DNA of 64,000 nt from RH-AL1 sp964247745. Its GTDB lineage: Bacteria; Pseudomonadota; Alphaproteobacteria; Rhizobiales; Beijerinckiaceae. Below the pieces are notes generated by a model. That model was not told the DNA's origin, did no database searches, and was given only the letters and a program-made list of their open reading frames with translations. How positions within the stretch are numbered: the stretch's first letter is position 1; every line of letters begins with the position of its first letter. The stretch lies in contig CAXTVT010000003.1 in assembly GCA_964247745.1 (NCBI GenBank), forward strand, positions 1 through 64,000, read 5' to 3'. Below are positions 1 to 8,521 of this stretch, piece after piece. A program made the translations under genes and the position numbers.

Positions 1-2017
1 TGCCGGCGAGGTGCTTGCCGACGGCCTTGATGCTGACGCCGGTGCCGCGCTGGATGACGCCTTCCATGATCGACGTGATCTGGTAGGCGGTCAGCGGGTC
101 CAGAACCTGCTCGCGCTTGTCGACCAGCGCCGGCTCGGGCTCGTCGGGCTGGAACTTGACCTCGTTGCAGCTCTGGCACGCGCGCTCGTCGTGCTTGTAG
201 ATCGTATGGCCCCAGCGATCTTGGATGCGGTCGATCAGCGTCGACTTGATCTTGCGGCCACCGTTGGCGAGCATCGAATAGGCGGTCGTCATGCGCATCA
301 GCGTGGTCTCGCCGGCGCCGAGCGAGAACGACAGGTAGGGCGGCAGGTCGTCGTAGATGCCGAAGCGCTTGGCGTATTCGGCGATGAGCGGCATGCCGAC
401 GTCGCGCGCGAGGCGCACGGTCATCTGGTTGATCGAGTGTTCGACGCCGTAGCGCAGCGTGTGAGGACCGCCCGACTTGCCCTCGAAGTTCTGCGGCGAC
501 CACACGCCGAGACCCGGCCCCTGGTCGATCGCGATCGGCTCGTCGAGCACGATGGAGGACGGCGTGTAGCCGTTGTCGAGTGCGGTGGCGTAGACGATCG
601 GCTTGAACGACGAGCCGGGCTGGCGCATCGCCTGGGTCGCGCGGTTGAAGTTGGACTGGTCGTAGGAGAAGCCGCCGACCATCGCGAAGACGCGGCCGGT
701 GTAAGGATCCATCGCGACGATGGCGCCCCCGACCTCGGGGATCTGGCGCAGCCGGAACTGGCTGGGCTTGCCGTCGATCGGCTCGGCGTAGACGACATCG
801 CCCGGGGTCAGCCCGTTGCGGCTCGTGCCGCGAGTCCAGTGCAGGCCGGTCTGCACCATGGTGCCAGTCTCGCGGGCGCCGTTGACGCTGTTGTCGGGAT
901 CGCGCTTCGGCTGCAGGCCGATCTGCGCGTCGTTGCCGTTCATCTCCAGCACGACCGCGAGGCGCCACGGCGCGACGTCGCCGAGGGCCTGCACGTCGGC
1001 CAGGGGCGGCCCCCAATCGCCGGCGGTCTCGATGTGGCGCATCGGCCCGCGGAAGCCATGCGCCTCGTCGTAGCGCACGAGGCCGTCGGCCAGCGCCTTG
1101 CGCGCGATGTTCTGCATCTTGGGATCGAGTGTCGTGCGGACCGAGAGGCCACCCTCGTAGAGCTTCTTCTCGCCATACTTGTCGCCGAGCTCGCGGCGGA
1201 CCTCCTCGGCGAAGAAGCCGCCGTAATAGGTGTTGGGCGAAAGCACGCGCGGGGTGACGCCGAGCGGCTGGGCCTTGGCCGTGTCGCCGTCCTTCTGCGA
1301 GACGTAGCCGTTGCGGACCATCTGGTCGATGACGTAGTTGCGCCGGTCGATCGCTTTGTCGCGATGCGTGAAGGGCTGATAGTTGTTCGGACCCTTGGGC
1401 AGCGCGGCGAGGTAGGCGACCTCGGCCACCGTCAGCTCGTGCACCGACTTGCCGAAATAGTTCAGGGCGGAGGCGGCGACGCCGTAATTGCCCAGACCGA
1501 GATAGATCTCGTTCAGATAGAGCTCGAGGATCTTCTCCTTAGAGTAGGTGGATTCGATCTTGAAGGAGAGCAGCGCCTCCTTGATCTTGCGATCGAACGA
1601 GCGCTCGTTGGTCAGCAGGAAGTTCTTGGCGACCTGCTGGGTGATCGTCGAGGCACCCTGGACGTGCTTGCCACCCTCGACCAGCACCATCGCGGCGCGA
1701 GTGATGCCCTCGAGGTCGACGCCGTTATGGGTGTAGAAGTTCTTGTCCTCGGCCGAGATGAACGCTTCCTTCACCAGGGCCGGAATCGCCGAGGACGGCA
1801 GGTACAGGCGCCGCTCGTGGGAATATTCGGCCAGCACGGATCCGTCGCCGGCGTGGACGCGGGTCATCACCGGGGGCTCGTAGTTCTTGAGCTGGGTGTA
1901 GTCCGGCAGATCCTGCTCGTACTTGAAGATCACGGCGCCCGCACCCACCGCCGCGACCACGAAAACGATCGCGAAGGTCGCGAAGATCAGGCCGAAGAAC
2001 CTGGCGATGAAGCGCAT
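1..2017 (-). CDS. ponA: Penicillin-binding protein 1A, bifunctional transglycosylase/transpeptidase (partial)
   Basis: This class A penicillin-binding protein polymerises lipid II and cross-links peptidoglycan at the outer face of the inner membrane. Translation from ATG 2017 gives 672 codons before the window edge; the family is about 800 residues, so the C-terminus is missing. An N-terminal membrane anchor spans residues 8-31. The GT51 domain carries the catalytic SAEDKNF (Glu about 90) and GASTITQQ. The transpeptidase domain has the nucleophile motif SSFKP near residue 465 and SINQ near 529; the third motif, KTG, must lie beyond the edge. A CxxC pair (ACQSC) sits in a late insertion. An AGAGG ribosome site precedes the start. 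amiC lies upstream on the same strand, 235 bp away. Confidence 0.95.
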   Translation of the reverse strand, partial: MRFIARFFGLIFATFAIVFVVAAVGAGAVIFKYEQDLPDYTQLKNYEPPVMTRVHAGDGSVLAEYSHERRLYLPSSAIPALVKEAFISAEDKNFYTHNGVDLEGITRAAMVLVEGGKHVQGASTITQQVAKNFLLTNERSFDRKIKEALLSFKIESTYSKEKILELYLNEIYLGLGNYGVAASALNYFGKSVHELTVAEVAYLAALPKGPNNYQPFTHRDKAIDRRNYVIDQMVRNGYVSQKDGDTAKAQPLGVTPRVLSPNTYYGGFFAEEVRRELGDKYGEKKLYEGGLSVRTTLDPKMQNIARKALADGLVRYDEAHGFRGPMRHIETAGDWGPPLADVQALGDVAPWRLAVVLEMNGNDAQIGLQPKRDPDNSVNGARETGTMVQTGLHWTRGTSRNGLTPGDVVYAEPIDGKPSQFRLRQIPEVGGAIVAMDPYTGRVFAMVGGFSYDQSNFNRATQAMRQPGSSFKPIVYATALDNGYTPSSIVLDEPIAIDQGPGLGVWSPQNFEGKSGGPHTLRYGVEHSINQMTVRLARDVGMPLIAEYAKRFGIYDDLPPYLSFSLGAGETTLMRMTTAYSMLANGGRKIKSTLIDRIQDRWGHTIYKHDERACQSCNEVKFQPDEPEPALVDKREQVLDPLTAYQITSIMEGVIQRGTGVSIKAVGKHLAG

Positions 2018-2252
2018 AGTGGAAAAGCCTCTGCGCGGCCGGGCATCGCGGGAACCGTCGGACCGCCGTGACGACTAGGTCGCGGGATCGTGAGGCGATT
2101 TTGTGGTCCGGGCGAGGCTTGGGAACGGAAGGCGACGATTGCCGTGCCGAACGCCGGTTCGTGGGCGCACCGTGGCGGCGACGCCACTACAGGTTTCGCG
2201 CGTCAGGTCCGGTTCGTTCCTCGCCGCGGCATCGAGGCCGGCGTGGCGAGGA

Positions 2253-3572
2253 TCATCGCGCGGTCGGGAGCGCGGCGAAAGACTGCCGCGCCGGAATCGG
2301 CACGCCGGCCGCAGCCTTCGCCGGCCCGTGCTGGTCGGCGAAATAGGCGAGGATCGCCTCGGCCATCCGGCCGGTCGCCGCCTCGCGCCACGTCTCCGAA
2401 GTCAGCTGCGCCGAATCCTGCGGGCTGGACAGGTAACCGAGCTCGAGCAGCACGGACGGCACGTCCGGCGCCTTCAGCACCACGAAACCGGCGGCGCGCT
2501 GCGGGTTCTTGTTCAGGCGCCCCGCCACCTTCCAATAGTTCACCAGCGTGCGGGCGAAGACGTGGCTGTAGGCGCGCGTCTCCTGCCGCGTCAGGTCGAA
2601 CAGGATGTCGTTGACGTCGGCGACGTCGGCCCGCCCGTCGACACCCACCGCCGCGTCGGCGTCGTTCTCCTTGGCGGCCACCTTGGCGGCATAGGCGTCG
2701 GACGCCTTGTCGGACACGGTGTAGACCGTGGCGCCGCTGACGTCGGCGGATTCGGGCAGCGTGTCGGCATGCACCGAGATCATCAGGGCCGCGCCGGCCG
2801 ATCGCGCGATGCGCACGCGCTCGCTCAACGGCACGAACACGTCGGTCGCCCGGCTCATGACGACGTTGAAATGCCCGCTCGCCTCGAGCTTGCCGGCGAG
2901 CTGCTTGGCGAAAGCCAGGGTGACGTCCTTCTCGATCACGCCGCCGACCATGGCGCCGTTGTCGGGACCGCCGTGCCCGGGGTCGATCACGATCGTCGGC
3001 TTGCCGGGCACGGCCGACAGCACCGCCGGGGTAACGACCGGAGCGGGCGTCGAGCTCGTCACGGCGGCGACGAAGGCTGCCCGGTCCGTCCGCGCCAGCG
3101 TCACGACGAGCTTGAGCTTGCCGTTCACGAGCTTCGCCTCCGCCCGATCGATCCGCGCGGGTTCGGCGAGGTCGATCACGATTCGCGAGCGGCCCGGCGC
3201 GAGAAGGCCGAAACGAAAGGAGCCGATCAGGGACTTGCGGGCGTGTCGCCCGGCCGTGACGCGACCGGCCTTCGCATCGAGAGCGAAGTCGACCTGCGGC
3301 AGATCCACGACGACGCGATCGGGATCGGCCATGACGAACGCCTTGGCCTCGAGCGGGGCGGACAGATCGAAGGAGAGCGTCGCGCCGTCGGCCGTGCTCT
3401 CGACGCGGGCGGCCGTGATCGCCGCGTGTGGTTGGGCCGCGTCCCGTACCGCGGCGGCGCGAACACCGACGAGACCGTTGGCGGCGGCGATCGTGGACAA
3501 CAGGCACAGCGCGAGCGCGGCCAACGCGACCGTGGTCCCTGCCGCTCGTCGAATGCGCCGCTGCTGATCCAT
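2253..3572 (-). CDS. amiC: N-acetylmuramoyl-L-alanine amidase, AMIN + Amidase_3
   Basis: This periplasmic zinc amidase cleaves the lactyl-amide bond between MurNAc and the stem peptide, mainly for daughter-cell separation. The 439-aa product starts with a signal peptide (residues 1-31). An AMIN peptidoglycan-targeting domain follows at about 45-150, then the catalytic Amidase_3 domain at about 190-420. Zinc and catalytic residues are visible: the His of DPGHGG (near 195), the Glu of VIEKD, the His of SVHAD (near 266) and the Glu of LLELGYLS (near 377). ATG 3572 is preceded by GGAAGAG. It precedes ponA on the same strand, so the two may be co-transcribed. AmiC is the closest named relative because the domain order is AMIN-amidase; AmiA and AmiB types are not excluded. 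Confidence 0.93.
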   Translation of the reverse strand: MDQQRRIRRAAGTTVALAALALCLLSTIAAANGLVGVRAAAVRDAAQPHAAITAARVESTADGATLSFDLSAPLEAKAFVMADPDRVVVDLPQVDFALDAKAGRVTAGRHARKSLIGSFRFGLLAPGRSRIVIDLAEPARIDRAEAKLVNGKLKLVVTLARTDRAAFVAAVTSSTPAPVVTPAVLSAVPGKPTIVIDPGHGGPDNGAMVGGVIEKDVTLAFAKQLAGKLEASGHFNVVMSRATDVFVPLSERVRIARSAGAALMISVHADTLPESADVSGATVYTVSDKASDAYAAKVAAKENDADAAVGVDGRADVADVNDILFDLTRQETRAYSHVFARTLVNYWKVAGRLNKNPQRAAGFVVLKAPDVPSVLLELGYLSSPQDSAQLTSETWREAATGRMAEAILAYFADQHGPAKAAAGVPIPARQSFAALPTAR

Positions 3573-4160
3573 GTCTCTTCCGTGGCCCCATGCGGCCGGT
3601 CAGAACCTAGGAGTAAACCGGCACATCGTTAACAGCCGGTGAGGTGGGCGGAAGCCGATCCGCAGCGGTTGTGGCCGTGGCGACACACTCTCTTCGAGCA
3701 TGTTGCATAAAGCGCCCGCGTTCCGTATTGTCGCAGCGTGTTTGGTTTCGGCGAAGACAGCTTCGGCTGTCAGCTTCGGACACATCCTGGTCGGTGGCTT
3801 GCGCGACGCGCGATGCCCTGCCCGGATCGACCGAAGCGAATCGTTGACGGCGGACCGCCGCGTGCCAAGCCCTTTCCGGTGCTCCTAGAGCGCCGCGCAT
3901 AGGTCTTTAGGACATGTCTTGTCCCGATTTCGGGTCGTCGATCGCTGGGGGGATGCGGGCTTCGGCCCGGAGCTCCGTTCGCCGGTCGGCGTCCGCGTCG
4001 CGAAGCGGTTCGCCGCGGAAACGCGCCGGCAGAGTGCCGCGGGTTTCGCTCGGCTCCTTTCCCTTGACGCGGCTCCGCTCGGAGCCACTCCCTTCCCTCA
4101 ATGGAGGCGACGCGCTCTTCCCGCCAAGCGGCGGACGGCGCGCGCCCTTACGGTTCCTCT
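3573..4160. other. Divergent amiC/rne spacer, 588 bp, no gene recognised
   Basis: I see no convincing protein-coding gene here; the short open frames have no recognisable similarity and overlap each other on both strands. It must hold the amiC promoter and the rne promoter and leader. RNase E transcripts in enterobacteria have long autoregulatory 5' leaders, so a long leader would not be surprising here. That comparison is inference only. Confidence 0.5.
3703..3731 (+). promoter_or_regulatory. Putative sigma70-type promoter, candidate for rne
   Basis: TTGCAT (3703-3708) and TATTGT (3726-3731) are separated by exactly 17 bp and face rne. If used, transcription would begin near 3738 and give a leader of about 420 nt. 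The match is by eye only, and -35/-10 lookalikes arise by chance in 588 bp. Confidence 0.35.
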
Positions 4161-7100
4161 ATGGCCAACAAGATGCTGATCGACGCGGCTCACCCGGAAG
4201 AAACCCGGGTGGTCGTGCTGCGCGGGTCGCGTGTCGAAGAATTTGATTTCGAGGCCGCGTCGAAGCGGCAGCTCCGTGGCAACATCTATCTCGCCAAGGT
4301 GACCCGGGTGGAGCCTTCGCTCCAGGCCGCCTTCGTCGACTATGGCGGCAATCGCCACGGCTTCCTCGCCTTTTCCGAAATCCACCCCGACTATTACCAG
4401 ATCCCCATGAGCGACCGGCAGGCGCTGATGGAGGAGGAGGAGGTCCACGAGGAGCCGGACGAAGAGGAGGAGCGGCGTCCCCGGCGCAGTCGTCGTCGGC
4501 GCGGCGGCGAGCGGCAGGCCGCGGCCCGCCACGGCGACGAAACGGTCAGCGCGAACGCGGAAGCCGCCCCTGATTCCGGCGAAGCGCCTCGCCCGGCAGG
4601 TGACGAGGAGTTGGCGGATCATGCCGGCGAAAGGGTCGTCGCGATCGGCGACGATTCGGGCCGACCGGTCCGGCTCGATGCGACGCAGACACCGCCTTAC
4701 GACGATCCCACCGCGGGGCTGATCGAGCACGCCGAAACGACGCACGCCAAGATCGCGGCGCCGTCGTCCGACGTGACGGCCCAAGACGAGCCGGTCGTGA
4801 CAACGCCGGCGGCGGTCGCTGAGCCGACGCTGCCCATCCCCGCCGCGATCGTCGCGGAGAGGTCCGACGCCGATGCATCCGGACCGGCCGCGACCGACGC
4901 CGCCGTCGACACGGGGTCACCCGTTGCCGAGGACGGGCAGGCCGCCGAGCGCGAGACGCACGGCGCGGAGGCGCATGATCACCACGGCGATCACCAGCAC
5001 GACGATCATTCCGAAGACGACGAGCACGACGAAGAGGAAGAACACGTCGAGCAGCTCGGCGGCGATGCCCTCGAGGAGGTGCCGCGACGCGCCTATCGCC
5101 CGCGCAAGCAGTACAAGATCCAGGAGGTCATCAAGCGCCGCCAGGTGCTGCTGGTGCAGGTCGTCAAGGAGGAGCGCGGCAACAAGGGCGCCGCGATCAC
5201 GACCTACCTGTCGCTGGCCGGCCGCTACTCCGTGCTGATGCCCAACACCGCGAAGGGCGGCGGCATCTCGCGCAAGATCACCGATGCCGGCGATCGGCAG
5301 CGGTTGAAGTCGATCGCCCAGGATCTCGAGGTGCCGGACGGCATGGGCGTGATCCTGCGCACCGCCGGCGCCTCGCGCTCCAAGCCCGAGGTCAAGCGCG
5401 ACTTCGAATATTTGATGCGGATGTGGGAGACGGTGCGCGAGACCACGCTGCAATCCTCCGCGCCGACGCTGGTCTACGAGGAAGGCTCGCTGATCAAGCG
5501 CGCCATCCGCGACCTCTACAACAAGGACGTCGAGGAGGTCGTGGTCTCCGGCGAGGAGGGCTACCGCGAAGCCAAGGACTTCATGCGGCTGCTCATGCCG
5601 AGCCACACCAAGAACGTGCAGCCCTGGCGCGACCCGGCTCCGATCTTCACCAAGGCCGGCGCCGAGGCGCAACTCGACGCGATGTTCTCGCCGCAGGTGA
5701 CGCTGAAGTCCGGCGGCTACCTCGTGATTAACCAGACCGAGGCGCTCGTCGCCATCGACGTGAACTCCGGTCGTTCCACCCGCGAGCACAATATCGAGGA
5801 TACCGCGGTCCGCACCAACCTGGAGGCGGCCGACGAGGTGGCGCGCCAGCTGCGCCTGCGCGATCTCGCCGGCCTCATCGTGGTCGACTTCATCGACATG
5901 GAGGAGAACCGCAACAACCGCGCCGTCGAGAAGCGCATCAAGGACGCGCTGAAGGACGATCGCGCCCGCATCCAGGTCGGCCGCATCTCGCATTTCGGTC
6001 TTCTCGAGATGAGCCGCCAGCGCATCCGCACCGGCGTGCTCGAAGGCTCGACCGTGGTCTGCGAGCATTGCGCCGGCGCCGGTACCGTGCGCTCGACCGC
6101 CTCGATCGCGTTGCACGTGCTGCGCCTGCTCGAGGACGCGCTGCTCGCCGACGCCTCGCACGACGTCACGGTGCGCACGCGCGGCCAGATCGCGCTCTAC
6201 GTCCTCAATCACAAGCGCGCGCATCTGTCCGACATCGAGGGGCGCTTCGGTGCTTGCGTGACGTTCGTAGCCGACGAGAGCCTCACTGGCACGACCTACT
6301 GCGCCCTGGAGCGCGGCGAGCCGGCCTCCGGTATCATCCAGCCGTCACGCCAGATCGTGCCGATCGAGGAGCCCGAGGCCGACATCGTCGACGAGCTCGA
6401 GAACGAGGACGAGCCGACGGTCCCGGCCGAGGCAGGGCCGAAGCCGGACCAGGACGAGAGCGACGACGGCGAGGGCCGGCGCAAGCGCCGCCGGCGTCGC
6501 GGTCGAGGTCGCGACCGCGAAAGCTCGGGCATCGCCGGCGATGCGCCGCAGCCCTCCGACGATGCGCTGAGCTTCGTCTCCGATGCCGAAGGTTCGCTCG
6601 CGCCCACGACGGCGGAGAGTGCCGCGGGTGAGGAGAGCGACGGCGGCGAGGACCGGGCCGAGGGCCCGGGCGAGGAAGCTGGTGGCGCCCGGAAAAGGCG
6701 CTCGCGTCGGGGCGGGCGCCGCACGCGCGGCCGCGAGCGTCACGCGACGGCGGGCGACGACGACGCCGGTATCGCCGCGGCACATGACGACCACGCCTCG
6801 CAGATCGCGGATGTCGTGGTGCCCCCGATCGCCGAGCAGGTGCACGAGCTTGCACCGGCGCTCGACAGCGGCGAAGGGGCCGAGCCGGCGGCGCTGACCC
6901 GCGATGCTCCGATGCCGATCGCCGTGCCAACGGTCGTGGACGAGGCGATCGAGGCGGCGCCGACGGCGGCGGAGCCCGTTGAGCCTGCCTTTGTCGCACC
7001 GCACGTCCCGGCACCAGTCGAGCCTCCTGTCGCGGCGGAGGTACCGCATGCCGACGAGCCGCGTGCCGCGCCGGCTGCCGAGACGACGCCGCGTCGGCCC

Positions 7101-7184
7101 GAGCCGGTCTCGACCGAGGCGGACCCTGCCCGTCCCAAGCGTGCCGGCTGGTGGTCGCGCGCCAAGGCCACGCTGGGCGGCTGA
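4161..7184 (+). CDS. rne: Ribonuclease E
   Basis: This essential endoribonuclease cuts AU-rich single-stranded RNA and scaffolds the degradosome. ATG 4161 (MANKMLIDAAHPEE) is the family's usual start; an in-frame ATG at 4101 would add 20 unconserved residues. The 1007-aa product begins with an S1 domain interrupted at about residues 88-310 by an acidic, His-rich insertion. The RNase H/DNase I-like catalytic core follows, with Mg-binding Asp in VAIDVNSG (near 533) and in VVDFIDM (near 575). The Zn-link cysteines are in CEHC (near 634). The C-terminal half is low-complexity, with an Arg-rich patch (RRKRRRRRGRGRDR) and acidic/Ala-Pro stretches, ending in an aromatic segment (AGWWSRAKATL). It converges with obg. 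Confidence 0.96.
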   Translation: MANKMLIDAAHPEETRVVVLRGSRVEEFDFEAASKRQLRGNIYLAKVTRVEPSLQAAFVDYGGNRHGFLAFSEIHPDYYQIPMSDRQALMEEEEVHEEPDEEEERRPRRSRRRRGGERQAAARHGDETVSANAEAAPDSGEAPRPAGDEELADHAGERVVAIGDDSGRPVRLDATQTPPYDDPTAGLIEHAETTHAKIAAPSSDVTAQDEPVVTTPAAVAEPTLPIPAAIVAERSDADASGPAATDAAVDTGSPVAEDGQAAERETHGAEAHDHHGDHQHDDHSEDDEHDEEEEHVEQLGGDALEEVPRRAYRPRKQYKIQEVIKRRQVLLVQVVKEERGNKGAAITTYLSLAGRYSVLMPNTAKGGGISRKITDAGDRQRLKSIAQDLEVPDGMGVILRTAGASRSKPEVKRDFEYLMRMWETVRETTLQSSAPTLVYEEGSLIKRAIRDLYNKDVEEVVVSGEEGYREAKDFMRLLMPSHTKNVQPWRDPAPIFTKAGAEAQLDAMFSPQVTLKSGGYLVINQTEALVAIDVNSGRSTREHNIEDTAVRTNLEAADEVARQLRLRDLAGLIVVDFIDMEENRNNRAVEKRIKDALKDDRARIQVGRISHFGLLEMSRQRIRTGVLEGSTVVCEHCAGAGTVRSTASIALHVLRLLEDALLADASHDVTVRTRGQIALYVLNHKRAHLSDIEGRFGACVTFVADESLTGTTYCALERGEPASGIIQPSRQIVPIEEPEADIVDELENEDEPTVPAEAGPKPDQDESDDGEGRRKRRRRRGRGRDRESSGIAGDAPQPSDDALSFVSDAEGSLAPTTAESAAGEESDGGEDRAEGPGEEAGGARKRRSRRGGRRTRGRERHATAGDDDAGIAAAHDDHASQIADVVVPPIAEQVHELAPALDSGEGAEPAALTRDAPMPIAVPTVVDEAIEAAPTAAEPVEPAFVAPHVPAPVEPPVAAEVPHADEPRAAPAAETTPRRPEPVSTEADPARPKRAGWWSRAKATLGG

Positions 7185-7200
7185 TCCGGGACGTTCGAAG

Positions 7201-7225
7201 CCGGGGCTGGATTCGTCAGCCCCGG
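7201..7225. terminator. Hairpin between convergent rne and obg
   Basis: A perfect 9-bp inverted repeat, CCGGGGCTG / CAGCCCCGG, encloses a 7-nt loop 16 nt after the rne stop and 31 nt after the obg stop. Neither side has a strong T-run, so it may act as a bidirectional pause or 3' stabiliser rather than a strong intrinsic terminator. Confidence 0.5.
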
Positions 7226-7256
7226 GGTCCGGCTTCCGTGACGTCGATCCGCGATC

Positions 7257-8294
7257 TCACGGGCGCCAAGCCTCGGCGGCGGCCAGCGCGTCGGCCTCCA
7301 CCTGCTTGCCTCCATCGATCGCGCCCGTCAGAGATCGCAGCACCTCGGTGACATGGGTGCGTGCGGCCGACGACAACCGGATCGGCGTCTGGCCGCAGGC
7401 ACGACGCAGCCGGTCGACCTGCTTCTTCAGGTGCCCCGGCTCGACGGCATCGACCTTGGACAGTGCCACGATCTCGCGCTTGTCGACGAGGCCGCCGCCG
7501 TAGGCCTCGAGCTCGTGACGCACCGTCTTGTAGTCGCGGCCGGCGTGCTCGCCGTTGGCATCGACGAGATGCAGGATGACGCGGCACCGCTCGACATGGC
7601 CGAGGAAGCGGTCGCCGAGGCCGACGCCTTCGTGCGCGCCCTCGATCAGCCCAGGAATATCGGCGAGCACGAATTCGCGTCCGTCGACCGCCACGACCCC
7701 CAGCTGCGGGTGCAATGTGGTGAAGGGGTAGTCCCCGATCTTCGGCTTTGCGGCCGAGACCACAGAGAGGAAGGTCGACTTGCCGGCGTTGGGCAGCCCG
7801 ACGAGGCCGGCGTCGGCGATCAGCTTCAGCCGCAGGACGAGCGTGCGCTCCTGGCCGAGTTCGCCCGGATTGGCGCGGCGCGGCGCCTGGTTGGTGCTCG
7901 TCTTGAAATAGGCGTTGCCAAAGCCGCCGTTGCCGCCGCGGCAGACGCGAACGCTCTGGCCGATCTCGGTCAGGTCGGCGAACGGCTCCTCCTCGCCCTC
8001 GTCGATCAGTTGCGTGCCCACCGGCACCTTCAGCACGGCGTCGGGGCCCTTGGGCCCGGCACGGTTCTTCCCCATGCCGTGGGTGCCAGTCTTGCCCTTG
8101 AAATGCTGCTGATAGCGGAAATCGATCAGCGTGTTGAGGCCGGACACGCACTCGACGACGACGTCACCGCCTTTGCCGCCGTCGCCACCGTCCGGGCCAC
8201 CGAATTCGATGAACTTCTCACGCCGGAACGAGACGCATCCGGCGCCACCATCGCCGGACCGGACGTAGACGCGGGCTTGATCGAGGAACTGCAT
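7257..8294 (-). CDS. obg: GTPase Obg/CgtA
   Basis: Obg is an essential GTPase of large-subunit ribosome maturation and stress signalling. The 345-aa protein has the Gly-rich N-terminal Obg fold (residues about 1-158, with GGDGGKGG and KGKTGTHGMGK) and a TRAFAC G domain with GLPNAGKS (G1, near 165), DIPG (G3) and SKVD (G4). It ends soon after the G domain, as is usual in alphaproteobacteria, without a long variable tail. The usual rplU-rpmA partners are not adjacent: narK lies upstream on the same strand, 227 bp away, and is probably a separate unit. Confidence 0.96.
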   Translation of the reverse strand: MQFLDQARVYVRSGDGGAGCVSFRREKFIEFGGPDGGDGGKGGDVVVECVSGLNTLIDFRYQQHFKGKTGTHGMGKNRAGPKGPDAVLKVPVGTQLIDEGEEEPFADLTEIGQSVRVCRGGNGGFGNAYFKTSTNQAPRRANPGELGQERTLVLRLKLIADAGLVGLPNAGKSTFLSVVSAAKPKIGDYPFTTLHPQLGVVAVDGREFVLADIPGLIEGAHEGVGLGDRFLGHVERCRVILHLVDANGEHAGRDYKTVRHELEAYGGGLVDKREIVALSKVDAVEPGHLKKQVDRLRRACGQTPIRLSSAARTHVTEVLRSLTGAIDGGKQVEADALAAAEAWRP

Positions 8295-8481
8295 GCGTCC
8301 TCATGTAGCCGAGCGCGACGCCGATTGCAGCCGGCTTCGCACGCGGCGAACGCATCTTGCGTGGCGCCTGGTCCAGCCTGGCGACCGACTGCTGGCGATG
8401 CCTGTTTAAAAGGCGCGTCGGCGCCAGTACGCTGAGATCGAGGGCAGGCTTTTCATACGAGGCCTGATCGAAGTCACGTCA

Positions 8482-8505
8482 AGGCCGGGCCAACTGGCCC
8501 GGCCT
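8482..8505 (-). terminator. Putative terminator hairpin downstream of narK
   Basis: A perfect 10-bp stem, AGGCCGGGCC / GGCCCGGCCT, with loop AACT lies 17-40 nt past the narK stop. Only a short TTGA follows on the minus strand, so termination strength is uncertain. Confidence 0.55.
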
Positions 8506-8521
8506 GCCTTTGGTGATGCGA

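Noticed and set aside
11..2071. A 686-codon open frame on the plus strand
   Set aside because: It is the antisense shadow of ponA. In this high-GC sequence the minus frame shows intact family motifs and the plus frame shows only Arg/Gly/Asp/Leu-rich text without known domains.
4785..5060. A CRISPR or tandem repeat reading of the His/Asp/Glu-rich stretch in rne
   Set aside because: The bases do not repeat in fixed units; it is low-complexity coding sequence within one open frame.
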